A stretch of DNA of 64,000 bases from Sipunculus nudus (lineage: Eukaryota > Annelida > Sipuncula > Golfingiida > Sipunculidae): assembly GCA_026874595.1 (NCBI GenBank), contig CM049316.1, positions 26,521,339-26,585,338 of the forward strand. The letters are read 5' to 3'. The notes below the pieces were generated by a model. The model worked only from the letters and a program-made list of their open reading frames with translations, made no database searches and was not told the origin of the DNA. Shown here in pieces: positions 12,085 through 23,792 of this stretch. Positions within the stretch are counted from its first letter, which is position 1. Each line of letters begins with the position of its first letter. A program made the translations under genes and the position numbers.

Positions 12085-13246
12085 ACTAGAGAGCAGAATG
12101 GATTGATAAATCAAGGTATATGTGATGCGTTCAGACCCTTACTTTTAGGATGATAAATGAAGCTGACGACAGCCGGATCATTAAGTGAAGCCACAGGTGA
12201 AACGGAGCAGTGTTTTCAGACGAAAAGCTGAACCAAAACATGAAAGAGCAACCAACTTCCTTTCCAGAGATTCAAACACCTAAAACGTATATATGTTTTT
12301 TTTTAAATAAGTTTATTCAAGAAAAAAATTTATATACAAAACCAGCAGTAGGAAGTTTTCACTCTTCCTAAAATAATAATGGATATACAATTATAATTTA
12401 AAAAAAAGAGATTGATATTGATCTCTCGCTTATATGTATATCTTTTGCTTGTTTGAAATAATAAGTGTACAAATATTAATAAGTAATTCCACTAAATTTG
12501 CTTTTTAAATCCAATGTATAATTTTTTTAAATACTATTATGAGCTACAAGAGTGTGCATGGTAATAATGCTGTGATCTATTTTTTTCGAGATTCAATTGA
12601 AATTACAACAGTGAGAGACAAATATCTAAATACAAATAGATATGAAAATCTTAAATATTAAACTTCACCAGAGGTATTTTTTTTCACAGACATATATTGA
12701 GAATTCAAGTTGGTGTATACATGTGCACCAATTGTAATATATGTGTCAAGTTTAAGTATCTATAAAAATGAACAAGAAAAGTATGTATCTTTGTTTATAT
12801 ATATGCAATGTCATTTTTAGTAGCTACATACAATGTTGACAATAATGTTGAAACTGTTCTCTTGGCGTACTTATAGAAAATAATTTACTGTAAATTGTTG
12901 ACAGAAAACTAAGGACAAATGTATTCAACCTCGTTGTAATGTAAGCTATGGAGTGGAAGCCATGGTGGATCACCTGTTCTTTGTTCCTAAAAATAGCTTA
13001 AAGGAATTATAGGAAAAAAGAACACCCAGAGACTCTTTATTACACTTTCATTAATCTGTTGCCACTTTAAGCTTTGGTCAATTTCAAACGGAAATAATAG
13101 ATTGAAAGCAAAGCTGCAAAGCCTTTAGCACCGATTTAACCCTTAATTATAATGAAAAAAGCAACTTCTGGCAATAGAAAAATCAAAGTGCAAAGTGTGA
13201 ATGCAATGGAGCACCTGTCATGTTACTACTGTAGTAAAGACCATAA
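12085..13246. other. AT-rich 5' flank of the LINE
   Basis: Stops are frequent in all frames. It may include a decayed LINE 5' region or ORF1, but I see no ORF1-like coding trace. Confidence 0.4.
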
Positions 13247-13980
13247 TTGGATAACTTGAATGCAAACTTAAGCCTGCTCACTTTGAATGTTAGAGGACTG
13301 AACAACTTTAAAAAGAGAAAATCAATATTCAGATGGTTGCATAAGCAAAAAGCTGATATTATATTTTTAAAGGAAACTTTTGGGTCACTGAAATATGAAA
13401 ATCAATGGAAACATGAATGGGGAGGAAATGTTTATTGGTGTCATGGTTCAAACCAAAGCAGAGGAGTGGCCATACTAATAAAAAAATACTTCAAATTTTA
13501 AATGTACTCAGGATATATATATCCTAGGCAGAGTTATCATATTAAAAGCAGAAATTGAAGGAGCAGATTATATTTTAATGAATGTTTATGCTCCAAATGT
13601 TGCCAGAGAACAAATTTTATTCTGCACTCAGATTATAGATGAATTGAGAGCCATACAGTGTAAAGCAGATGCAAGTATTATTATGGGGGAGATATGAATT
13701 GTATTTAAGATGATGTACTTGACAGAAAGGGAGGTATAGGAGGAATCAGGAAAAATGTAGTCGATGTTTTAAATCAAATAATGAATGAATATGATTTATG
13801 TGATGTGTGGAGAATAAAAATTCTGGTACGAAACAGTTCACATGGATTCGTAAAAATCCATATATATATATAGACGACTGGACTATTGGTTTGTGCCCAG
13901 AACTCTTCTGGATATTATAACTACAGTAACCATTGGATTCTCTAATCATAGTGACCACAACCCAGTTAATCTTACAATAA
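13247..13980 (+). pseudogene. LINE endonuclease domain (broken)
   Basis: The N-terminal part shows TLNVRGLNN, then a glutamate motif (LKETF), then SRGVAILIKK. After a stop at 13499-13501 the trace continues in another frame with NVYAPN and IIMG, followed by a frameshift and GDMN (the GDxN motif), and finally SDHNPV, the conserved histidine motif of EEP-type LINE endonucleases. All landmark motifs are therefore recognisable but spread over at least three frames. A short TA expansion interrupts the stretch near 13860-13872. Confidence 0.85.
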
Positions 13981-14640
13981 GTAGTCAGAATAAAACTAAG
14001 AAAGGAAACGGATTTTAGTATTTAAATACATCTTTCCTTAAAGAGGAAGAATACAATAACTTGATTATGAATAACAATTCACACTGGCTTGAAGATGTTG
14101 CTGCAACATCAGATCCCAGAGTAAACTGGGAATATTTAAAATATAAATTATGACAGGTATCAATAAAATACGGTAAAGAGAGAGCTAAGAAAAATAAAGA
14201 CCGAGAAAATGCATTAGAAGAAAGTATTAAAGCTTTACAGTCTCAAATTGGATCAACACTTGATGCACAAAAAAATAGAAAATATTGAAAAAGATATTGA
14301 TAAAATTAGGCAGGAATTAAAAGGTATAGAAAATAAGAAAGTAGAAGGAACCATTTTGAGATCAAAAGTAAGATGGTTTGAGCAAGGTGAAAAAAGTAAT
14401 AAATATTGTATAATCTGGAAAAAAGGAACTTTAAAAATAAAACTGTCAGGAAATTAATACTAAATAATGGAAAGGTTATTGAAAATAACAAACAAATTCT
14501 GAGCTTGATTGCAAACTTTTACGAAACCTTGTATTCATCCACAATGCAAAAACATCAGTATTGTACATTAAAACATCTACAAATTAATAATATTCCCTCT
14601 TTAAATGTTGAAGAGCAAAATCTTTGTGAAGGAAAATTAA
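13981..14640 (+). pseudogene. LINE ORF2 linker, lysine-rich (broken)
   Basis: The region between endonuclease and reverse transcriptase encodes a charged, probably helical stretch rich in Lys, Glu and Ile, with in-frame stops near 14151 and 14455. A motif like GEKSNKY occurs near 14385, typical of the region just before the L1-type reverse transcriptase. Confidence 0.65.
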
Positions 14641-15653
14641 GTGCAAAAGAATGTCTTACAGCTTTAATGTCCATGAAAACCAATAAAAGTCCAGGGAATG
14701 ACGGAATATGTTCTGAATTTTATAAACATTTTTGGCCGATTTTGGGAGGTAAAAAGTTGACTCTCTGAATTATTCGCATGAAGTAGGGGAATTATCCTCA
14801 TCACAAAAACAAGCAGTAATAACATTAATTGATAAAAAAAAGACCGTACAAAATTACAAAATTGGAGGCCAATTTCACTATTAAATGTAGATTATAAGAT
14901 TGGATCAAAAGCACTCTCTACACTTAGACTACAAAAAGTAATTCCAAAACTAATTAATTCAAATCAGGCTGGCTATGTAAAAGGAAGAGATATTTTTAGC
15001 AGCATCAGGCTCATCACAGAAATAATGAATTATAACAAAAAATTCAACATAGAAGGCTTAATTTTAGCTTTAGATTTTGAAGAAGCATTCGACTCATTGG
15101 AATGGCCTTTCTTATTTCAAGTACTAAAAAGATTTGAATTTGGGCAATCATTTATTAGTTGGATCAAAATACTGTATAATAATATAAAGAGCTGTGTTAT
15201 AAATGATGGAACGACATCCCATTACTTCCCTATTGGCAGAGGTGTAAGACGGGGGATCCATTGTCTCCATATCTGTTTATCCTATGTATTGAAATATTAG
15301 CTATCCATGTCAGAAATAATTATAACATAAAAGGAGTTAATATTTTTGGAAATGAAATTAAATTACTTCTTTTTGCAGATGATATGACAGCAGTGCTGTC
15401 AAATATTGACTCTGCAAATAAACTAATAAAAGAAGTCATACAATTTAAAAACATATCAGGATTAATACTTAACATGGAAAAATCAGAAGCAATGTGGATT
15501 GGATCTAAAGTAAATCAATTAGAGAACCCTATAAAAATAAAATGGTCAAAGGAACATATTAAGATACTAGGTATACACTTTTCATATGATAAAGAAAAGG
15601 CTGCCTATTTAAATTTTGAAGATAAAATAAAAAAGATGAAGCTAGCAGCCTAA
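14641..15653 (+). pseudogene. LINE reverse transcriptase domain (broken)
   Basis: Motifs appear in the expected order: SPGNDGICSEFYKHFW near 14690-14735, then ALDFEEAFDSLEW near 15066-15105 (motif A with catalytic Asp), RGVRRG near 15239-15255, SPYLFILCIEIL from 15264, LLFADDM near 15366-15386 (motif C with the catalytic Asp pair) and GLILNMEKSEAMW near 15460-15500. A one-base frameshift in the short G run near 15250-15255 splits motif B. The catalytic residues survive, but the frame does not. Confidence 0.9.
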
Positions 15654-16434
15654 ATCTGGAAAACAAGGAACTTAACAAAGTTAGGAAAAATCCAGATTAT
15701 TAGATCATACTTGATTTCATCTTTTCAGTATGTCTTTACATGTACTAATATACCTTTAAAATATATAAAGAGATTAATAAATCAATATTCTCCTTTTTGT
15801 GGAATCCACAGAGGGAAAAATTGAGACGAGACCTATTAGTTCAACCAGTGTCATGTGGGGGTTTGAATGTACCACATATAGAAAGTATAGCACGGACATG
15901 TAAAATACTATGGCTCCTTAAATGGTTAATAAATCAAAGAAAAGAAATAATAATCTGGAATAACCACTTGTAACCAAGGGAATAAATATTGATTTGTTAT
16001 TACATTGTGATTACAGTGATGATTTTATCTCTAATTTAGATTTGGATCCATTTTTATCAGATCTGGTAAAGGACTGGAGAAAGATTAAATTTGTTAAACC
16101 TTTCATAGATCAGGTATTATGGTTCAACAGTAATATTGGTACTGACAGTCTTACAGATTTTAGTAAAAGCTTGTTTGAATGTGGATAACTCTATGTTAAA
16201 AATTTATTTGATGAAAATGGAAAAACTATACCTTTCAAAATATGGCAAAACAAAGGAGTGAAACAATTAGAATATATTAGATGGAGAGCAATAGTTGAGT
16301 AAAAAGTAAAAAGAAGATATAACCAAAATAATACTGATAAAGAAATAGGAGATAAGAATGAAGATCAGCTGTTGTATAAATTAAAAAGCAGCAAGTGTTC
16401 CGTTACTTTCATGTGATTCAAAACGGTTGTATAA

Positions 16435-16743
16435 GGCCAAAAAAAATAAAAGGTATGGTTCTCAGGCACCGCCCGCGTCAATTTTAACCCCCCGCATCAA
16501 ACATTTTTATTTTGATTTTCATCTTTCAAGAAGATAAAATAATACAATTTCCATACGATTTCCTTTGTTATGTAGTGGCTTTACCGGTTTAGCAAGAAGA
16601 AATCTGTCATTTTCATACTTTTCCCAGATCAAATGACATTTTTATCGAAACATACAAAAAAAGGTCAAAAATAAAATACCGCCCGCCCGCATTGATTTCT
16701 GAAAAAAGGTGCCTGAGAACCATACCCTTTTATTTTTTTGGCC
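16435..16743. mobile_element. PIF/Harbinger-like MITE, copy 1 (inside LINE)
   Basis: The ends read GGCCAAAAAAA...TTTTTTTGGCC and continue as long inverted repeats: GGTATGGTTCTCAGGCACC inward from the left and GGTGCCTGAGAACCATACC from the right. TAA directly flanks both ends (16432-16434 and 16744-16746). A 3-bp TWA duplication and GG-initial ends are hallmarks of PIF/Harbinger (Tourist-like) elements. The 309-bp element has no coding capacity. The LINE coding trace resumes on the far side, so this insertion is younger than the LINE. Confidence 0.8.
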
Positions 16744-16746
16744 TAA

Positions 16747-17311
16747 TGCATTTGTAGCTCTTCAAAAGGTTAATAATGTTGTACCACGAATATCAAAATA
16801 TTGTAGTAATAATGATGATATTAACTAGGGAAAAATTGTTTGTTACCTTTTAAAATGTCATGATACACAATCCAAATGTTTCCAATATAAGCTCTTACAA
16901 GATATATCTGTTAAAAAATATTGCTTGACGAAATGGGGTTTGAGAGATAGTAATTTGTGTACTTTTTGTAAAATTTATATTGAAACAGTTGAACATCTTT
17001 ATTGGTCATGTGAAAAAGTACAAGATATTTGGAAACATGCATGTACAATAGTAGATTCAAGGTGTTCTGAGAAATTATGTTTATGTAAAAATGATGTTCT
17101 TCTAGGTAATCCTACTTTTACTGATACTAAAAACTTATTCATTATATTGTGTAAATATTATATCTATTTGAGCAGGCAAAATCAAAATAAGATGTCATTT
17201 ACAGGATTGAAAAAATATTTAGCATATGTTAAACATATTGAGTTTATTATTGCAAAGAAAAACAACAAACTTTGTTATTTCCATGATAGGTGGACTGGTA
17301 TTAATGTATAA
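16747..17311 (+). pseudogene. LINE C-terminal Cys/His region
   Basis: The open stretch from 16925 shows WGLRDSNLCTFCKIYIETVE followed by HLYWSCEKVQDIWKH, a CxxC...H...C arrangement typical of the C-terminal zinc-knuckle-like region of L1/Tx1-type ORF2 proteins. It ends in a stop at 17309-17311. This part is the least damaged portion of the element. Confidence 0.8.
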
Positions 17312-17400
17312 ACTGAATGCATTGAATATTGTGAAGAGTAAAAAGACTGTGTACACATTGTCTCTATATATGAAATTTACAATTTCATTGAATTTTATTT

Positions 17401-18068
17401 GACGTATATATGGTTTCGTGGAATTTGCTGCAGCTGAATCAAGCCAAGAAGTGATACATGCTAATTTAGCAGGCGAGACGGTCATAGTCTCCTACTTTAG
17501 CTGTTTCACAAATACGATCGTCCTCAAAAGAGGTATTATTACTTAAATCCATGACAAAAAGGAGTATCTTCTGATGAATTCGTCACAGATGAAAGTCAGT
17601 TCCTAGCTGATTAGCATAACTAACGGAAACCACCTTGAATACATATAAATAGCCATTAATTACTGTTTCATTGATGATATAACTGAATTTAATTTTTACC
17701 TGTTGATGTGAAACATAAATCAGCTTAATCTTTCACTTGATGGTGTAGAACCCGTATTTCCTAACACCTGATGGTACGTTACCGACTTGACATCTCAGCA
17801 GAGAACAGTCAATCAAGCGCCTGAGGCCACCACAGTGTATTTAGACGCTCCTCCCTGTATATAATTATACAATCCGACAACATGGCTGAATTCCATGTCA
17901 AGGTGATCTCATTGTATTCGATTTGTACCCAGAACCCACGTCGGCTGTAAATCACACATGTGACCTTGTTCCATACGCTTTAAGCGGGAGCTGGAAAATA
18001 CAGGGTCTCGCTGGCTTCAAAACGGTCTAGGTTTGATTGGCATTGTTCCGCATAGACATGTCACGATC
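17401..18068. other. intergenic stretch after the LINE
   Basis: No gene or repeat was recognised; mixed composition. Confidence 0.4.
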
Positions 18069-18467
18069 ATTGCCTCCGCCAGAAGGGAGGGTATGCGTTC
18101 AATCCCGTTCGTGTTTGTATGTTTGTTCATAACATAATCAACATAATAATGAGCGATTTAATGACATTTTCATGGCATTTCGAGAATAAAACAAGGAAGA
18201 CTCGAATAGATTTCGGTGTGGATCGGCTTCATGATCCGGGTCCAAAAATGACTTCCAGGAAGTCATATATGTACAGTCATATATCCACGTATGAACCTCA
18301 GAATATGGGTTTAATAGGTAATAGCAAACACGGGTTGGGAGAACTACTGAACGAAAGAACCTGAGGGATGGACCGATTAAGAAATGCAAACGCGTTGAGG
18401 GGAGCATCCCACATTAAGGACAGCCCACAATGGCGGAGGTCTGCATTCCTTAGAATACATATTTTAG
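18069..18467 (-). repeat. interspersed repeat family C, copy 2 (near full length)
   Basis: Read on the minus strand it begins AAAATATGTATTCTAAGG, AATGCAGACCTCCGCC and ends GGCGGAGGCAAT. The two ends carry opposing CCTCCGCC / GGCGGAGG blocks, an inverted-repeat-like arrangement. Near the end lies a (AAAC)n-like CAAACATACAAACACGAACG stretch shared with 58712-59096. The overlapping short open frames are not gene-like. Confidence 0.7.
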
Positions 18468-20319
18468 TAATACCTCGTATAGAGGCGGAATTAGTTTGTT
18501 TCCCCTTGATTCGATGGTTGGTACGTCTGTTACGCAAGAAAGTTTCCGAAGTGATAGAATAACAACTAAAAAACAATCAGTTGAATTTTTTAGGTAATCT
18601 TGTAATTTTTTTTATTCATTAAAAGGCTTCTTATTCGTTATGATACAGGGTTTTTTCTTTGTCTCCAGGTTGAAGCCGCCAATTGATAGGAATTATGGCC
18701 AATACTAGCATTGGTATTTAAAATCTCCTTATGCTCATTACTACTCTCCATCTATTTAATAATTGACTGCGGTCCCACTGGACTTAAGTAAATATAAAAT
18801 GTGCCAAAGTGACAGTTGAAATTATGGTCAGTATAGGAAAATCTATACGGTTAATACTGAAACATACACGTTTCGGTGTAATGCAGACAAAATTCTAAGA
18901 GTACATTGGAATGCAGTTGATAATTGAAACTAACTATCGAAGGTAGCTTAATACAGAAAAAAGCGAAGGCGTATAGATGACAAATTAACCTACTTCCAAC
19001 ATGTGGCCACCCCAATTTGACGTTTACTCTATAGATCAACGCCCTGAACTTTTCTGTGATTTGTACATACACATAGCATAAAGTCCGATAGCAACGCAGT
19101 ATAAGGAAGTCAAAGGTAAACGTAGTTTGGCAATATAATCATCATACCTGCAGAATTCTGTTCACTCCAGTATGGTGCTCAGTTCATAGAATGTCATCAA
19201 CTTTCCTGTTATTGATACCCACACCGCACTTAAGTCCCATAGCGATGCCATGAATGTTAATCAAAGGTATAACAAGTAAGAAAATAAGAAATACAACCAA
19301 CATACTTACAGAAGTTAATTAACTCCCTTTGGCTTTAGGCCTATATTTATGTAATTACTCCACTTCATGGAGCAGTGACACACACACTAGCGGATCAAAT
19401 GTCCGAGAGCAATGCAGGCAAAAACAACAAAAGGTAAATTCAGGTCTGATAACTAACGGACGCAGTATTGGTTCAGACCTTTCATTAGAAAAGAATATTT
19501 GAAATGGTCTTTATGCAATGTTTAAATAGGATTCTTGCATGACAGAACGATGGATGGGTCTGTGGAAGAATCCGATAGGTTCTTAATCATTCAGATTGGA
19601 TAATATCTGAGGGGATAAACAGCTGGGAACAGTAAGCGACCCCTGGGCGTTTCTAAGTTTCAGATGGCTGGGTAAACACCTGCCTATCGATATCTTCAAG
19701 AGCTGACCTGAACCATAAAACTTACCGCTTACAATTAGCTCGAGACCACTAGTTCTCCACTGGACCAAGTTTAAATCAGCAATTCATCTACCTTTTCTGT
19801 AGAATTTATGTAATATCATTTTTTACTTTGTGGACCTTTGTGCGGTGGGAGCCGCATTTTCTCCATTTGTTTTCTTCTGAAGGATTAATGGACTGTTTGT
19901 ATTTAATAGACGTCAGTTATTTGAATAAGTTCCTTACTCGGCTCCCACAATCTTAAAATTCGTGACATCCCTCGAAAACATTTAATATATTTCAAGTGAT
20001 TGGGCGTGTGCAAATATAGTCTATCTTGAAAAAAAAATAAATGACTTTAATTTCGCGCTAATGACTTGCTATTAAACCTGATTTGTCAGGTGCGTCATCG
20101 TCTAACCTTCACAAATGCTCAAGGACAAACTGAAGCATATATTCTAAAAGATTCTGTAAACAAGACCTACTTTTCAATCCAGGTTACCATTCACTAGGAA
20201 AAAGTAAAATAGAAATGCGCTGTAAAGATAAATACTATACTAATTCTCAAGGACGATCAGAATATATTTTTATAGATTCTTTTAACAAAACTTACTTATT
20301 TTTTACATGGATTGTACAA
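18468..20319. other. intergenic stretch
   Basis: Only a small inverted pair was noted (GTGGGAGCCG at 19845-19854 and CGGCTCCCAC at 19939-19948). No gene was supported. Confidence 0.4.
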
Positions 20320-20525
20320 AATAGTTATTATAACTTATAATATCAGACACCGTCCATGGCTCAGATGATGACGTACGGTAGTGTCTTTACGTAGAGGAAA
20401 CTGGAGGTCCGGGGAAAAAATGACCTTGACCAGGCAATTACAGCGCACTCTAATAGCCACGCAGGGGATCGTACCCGGGTCTTCAGCGAAGAGAGCCGAG
20501 CGTTTTACCACTCGACTGATATTGA
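20320..20525 (-). mobile_element. SINE family B, copy with tRNA head
   Basis: On the minus strand: AGTCGAGTGGTAAAACGC (A-box region), CGGGTACGATCCC (B-box region), GAGTGCGCTGTAATTGCC, AAGGTCA, TTTCCTCTACG and ATGGACGGTGTCTGATATTA. This is the same order as the forward copy at 27881-28112, including the short AT-rich 3' tail. Confidence 0.75.
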
Positions 20526-22814
20526 ATATAAATGAAACTCCCAATAATATTTGAATGTGTCAAAATAATATTCCTACTCCTTTAAGGTTCGGAAATATAA
20601 CAAGAGGTAAGGTATGGCTGTACGTGGCCCGGCTGGCACACTTTCAAGATTACTGGGTCAGATGCAATGTGATTAGGCGCGTCGAATCTCATCAAAATTC
20701 CATGCAACAAAACAAATAGGCAAAATGCTGTAACCATGGTAATCAATTATAGGCAAATACCTGCTGGCTGACCTTGAGCTTGGCTGTGAGCTGTCTCCGA
20801 TTATGCTCCCACGACCTGCTTGTTTTTGTGTGAGGCCCTTGGAGCCACTGGGTTTGACCTATGGACTATTCCGAGTCCTAACAACTCGGTAATGTTGAAT
20901 TGCTCTTGGACACACTTTCTCAAGGGTCCTCAAAGCAGCACTATTCAGGCAGAACAAATGGTTGGCAGATATTATGAATACCATCTAAAAACTGGTGCGA
21001 CCTCTTTTGTAAATGTGATACTTTAACTTGAAACTGAATTGTGCAATACGGCTGACTCTCCACTGTTGGAAATTTAATTGGCAAGATTTGTCTGTGAAAC
21101 AATAGTCTTATTTAGGCGAAATTGTTCAAGGACAAAAACTGATATTGTGGTGAGATTGGTGTGTTCGTCTGCTGTTTATTAATATAGTCTGACACGTTTT
21201 TTAGACACTTTTCCTTGGGCGTGCCAAATGAATTAATTAGATTGAGAGGGAAGAAGTCTTAATAATATTGTGAACGTCGGTTGATGCATGGAAATCCGAA
21301 AATTTAGTCAGATTTAGCTTAAACCTAACATGACAATGATTGTAAGCATATAGGGTAGATTACAGACAGGCTCTTCCAAATAGTAAGTAAAATGTAATAA
21401 AGGACCTCTGACAATTGCAGGTAATAATGTTTTCAGATATTTAGTGACATTCGGATCTTTGATAGCCTTAACACGCCACGCATATCACTGTTAGTGAATG
21501 CATAGGTGAGTTTGTAGTTACAATTGTAATTATTTTTTAATGGACATGTAGCTATCAAATGTGTCAAGAAACCCTTACAAGTATTCACAACATTGAAAAA
21601 ATGTTCAGATAATATCCAAAACCGAGGTTACTAGAACACTACTAAATTTCCTAAAAAAAAAGATTGTACTCAGTAGAGCCCATACCTCCGCGAATGCTAA
21701 ACAATGCTACTGGATCCGCTCATTCTTCTGGGTATGCTCTGAAATTTAACGTCTTTCCTGGTTCATGCCCTAGCGCTAAACAGAGATTTGTGGACACCTG
21801 GTTGCTATTTTATGCTGAATCCCTGCTAAAAAAAAACAGAGAAACTGTCAAAGTAACTAACATACACGGGTAAAAACATAACCTGTTTTGCACAGGTAAC
21901 AGCCCATGTTAATAGAAAATCTTTATACGTACAATAATAAGTTTGCAACCTCAGGTTTTGCTTTCAGTTGATAATATATATATGCCCTGAAAGAAAAAGG
22001 GAAATAACTCTTGCCTTGATAACTCTATCTTCTTTACAACATATTATTAAGCCTATGCCCCGTGGTCACAATGAATCTAAAAATAATTTATGTTATCATG
22101 GTACGGCTACTCATGTGGACTTAAGTTTTCTATGCTACGCTTGACGTATCTTCAGTCTCTGGTCCCGCGAGAGGGCTGTTGTCAAAAACATACACGTCTG
22201 ACGAATTGCCTTATATCTCTTTCTTATCCCACTGACCCTGTGAAAAGCATTAGATACCGCTGGAAAGAAAAGAACTTTACATTCACCCCCTGGAGAACAT
22301 TACATGTGAAAAATTGAGTTTAAGCACGGACCTGGTTCAGTGAAACATATTTGGAATTCATGCTCCAGGAATTATTGAAAAGTTTGACAATAAAAGAATA
22401 TGATTGATCTTACAGAAGTTGGAATATAGCTTGATCCTGGAAAAAAAATACAGTTCAGGTTTGAGATCATCTAAAAAGGAATCTGGTTTAAAGAAACACA
22501 TAAAATAAAGGTACAAATGTTCTGCAAGATGTCGGCGCGTATGGAAAACCGTCACGTGACATTCATGGACTGAAAAGGACATATTTTTACGACTTTCCTT
22601 GCAAAAATGGAAAGTATATCGCTATATCTACATGATATTCGATGTACACCGTGACATTTAAGTATCAGTTCAAAAAATATTTTTATGATGTCGCAATATG
22701 TATCGAGATTCTTTACCGACGATAAGATGAAATAAAATTCCCAAATCCTCTACATACTTTGGTAATCGCAGTAATTAAACTGAGAGATCAAATAAGATAT
22801 TTTATTAGGCTCTT
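20526..22814. other. intergenic stretch
   Basis: No recognisable exon, RNA or shared repeat was found. Confidence 0.4.
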
Positions 22815-23152
22815 AAAGGGGCCTAATCACCTATCTGGCCTTTATAAACTAAAGGTAATCCCTTGGAGCGTTTATAAAAATAGGCCAGAAAACGGGGATA
22901 TCACCGCACACAGGCTGCTAGTTTTGTTTACATCAACGTGTTTATGATATGAACAAATTCAGCAAGGGCATCTGGCAGCAAATCAGATAAGCAACAGCTT
23001 TGCAAATGGCGTTTTGCAACAAGTGGCCTTTTTATCTTCGCATATATGCAAACTACAACCTTATTTTTCATGTTTTTCCCGTAGGTCAACATTGCTGTGT
23101 TTACAAACATGTTGTTGATAAACGAAGGCCTTATAAGAACTTTTCACAACCA
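22815..23152 (-). repeat. interspersed repeat family F, copy 1
   Basis: Its reverse complement closely follows 59640-60020: AAAGTTCTTATAA, ATCAACAACATGTTTGTAAA, AACGCCATTTGCAAAGCT, GCCAGATGCCCTTG, GCCTGTGTGCGGTGATATCC and AAAGGCCAGATAGGT appear in the same order. There are no open frames or terminal repeats, so the class is unknown. Confidence 0.65.
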
Positions 23153-23468
23153 TAATTACCCTTAGATCATCAATATATACACAGACGAAGCCAAAAAAAA
23201 CATAAAATCATTTCAAAAGATAGGTGAATGGGCACCTTTAAAATATACGATTGTATCCGAACTAAGGGCACGTGAACGACGCGATATATAAAACTAAGAG
23301 AATAAATGTGAAGTCAGCATAAAGAAAATAATATACACAACTATAAACGTCATGTAAAGGATCACACAACTAAGACTAAATACTATCATATACATATAAA
23401 CATATGTAAAAAATAACAAAAACGTACCAATTTATTCATAAAAGAGGCTTAATTAGGAATATGTAATA
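23153..23468. other. AT-rich intergenic stretch
   Basis: Nothing recognised. Confidence 0.4.
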
Positions 23469-23792
23469 CTAGAAATATGCATTCCGAGGAATGCAGGCCT
23501 CCGTTCTGTTGTGTACATAGCAATCCATGTTTTCATTCACTTATATTCACGTATTCCCAGGTTCATTGGTGCATTACTCCCCGACAATTGTTAGTATTCA
23601 CTGATTTGGCCTATATTTCTATTTTCAATCCGGCAACTGTGACTACATGCACATACGTGTAAATGGACTGGATACGGATCATGAGCCGAACCAACACCAA
23701 ATCTAATCGATTAATCATAGGCCCATTCCAGAGGAGAATATAATTAATGCGTGAATTATGTCTTGAACAAACACACAAATACACACAAACAA
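23469..23792 (+). repeat. interspersed repeat family C, copy 3
   Basis: It starts CTAGAAATATGCATTCCGAG, GAATGCAGGCCTCCG and passes through ATTCCCAGGTTCATTGGTG, GACTACATG, GGATCATGAGCCG and ACACCAAATCTAATCGATT to a CAAACACACAAATACACAC stretch. The terminal CGGAGGCA block is missing. Confidence 0.65.

Larger units (their letters stand above)
13247..17400 (+). mobile_element. L1/Tx1-like non-LTR retrotransposon, inactive
   Basis: This is a decayed ORF2 of a non-LTR retrotransposon, which would nick target DNA and copy its RNA by target-primed reverse transcription. In order, one sees an apurinic-type endonuclease, a linker, a reverse transcriptase and a C-terminal Cys/His region. Removing the inserted MITE leaves about 3.75 kb of coding trace, close to the usual ~1250 codons. 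The frame is broken by several stops and frameshifts, so it cannot encode a working enzyme. The reading strand is forward. The 3' end is set loosely soon after the stop at 17309-17311; no poly(A) tail or target duplication was identified. The L1/Tx1 placement rests on domain order and motif style. Confidence 0.9.

Noticed and set aside
13860-13872. (TA)n inside the LINE endonuclease as an intron or second insertion
   Set aside because: It is only a short microsatellite expansion; the coding trace resumes without splice sites or duplication.
19845-19948. A 10-bp inverted pair GTGGGAGCCG / CGGCTCCCAC
   Set aside because: Arms are short, there is no target duplication and no second copy; compatible with chance.
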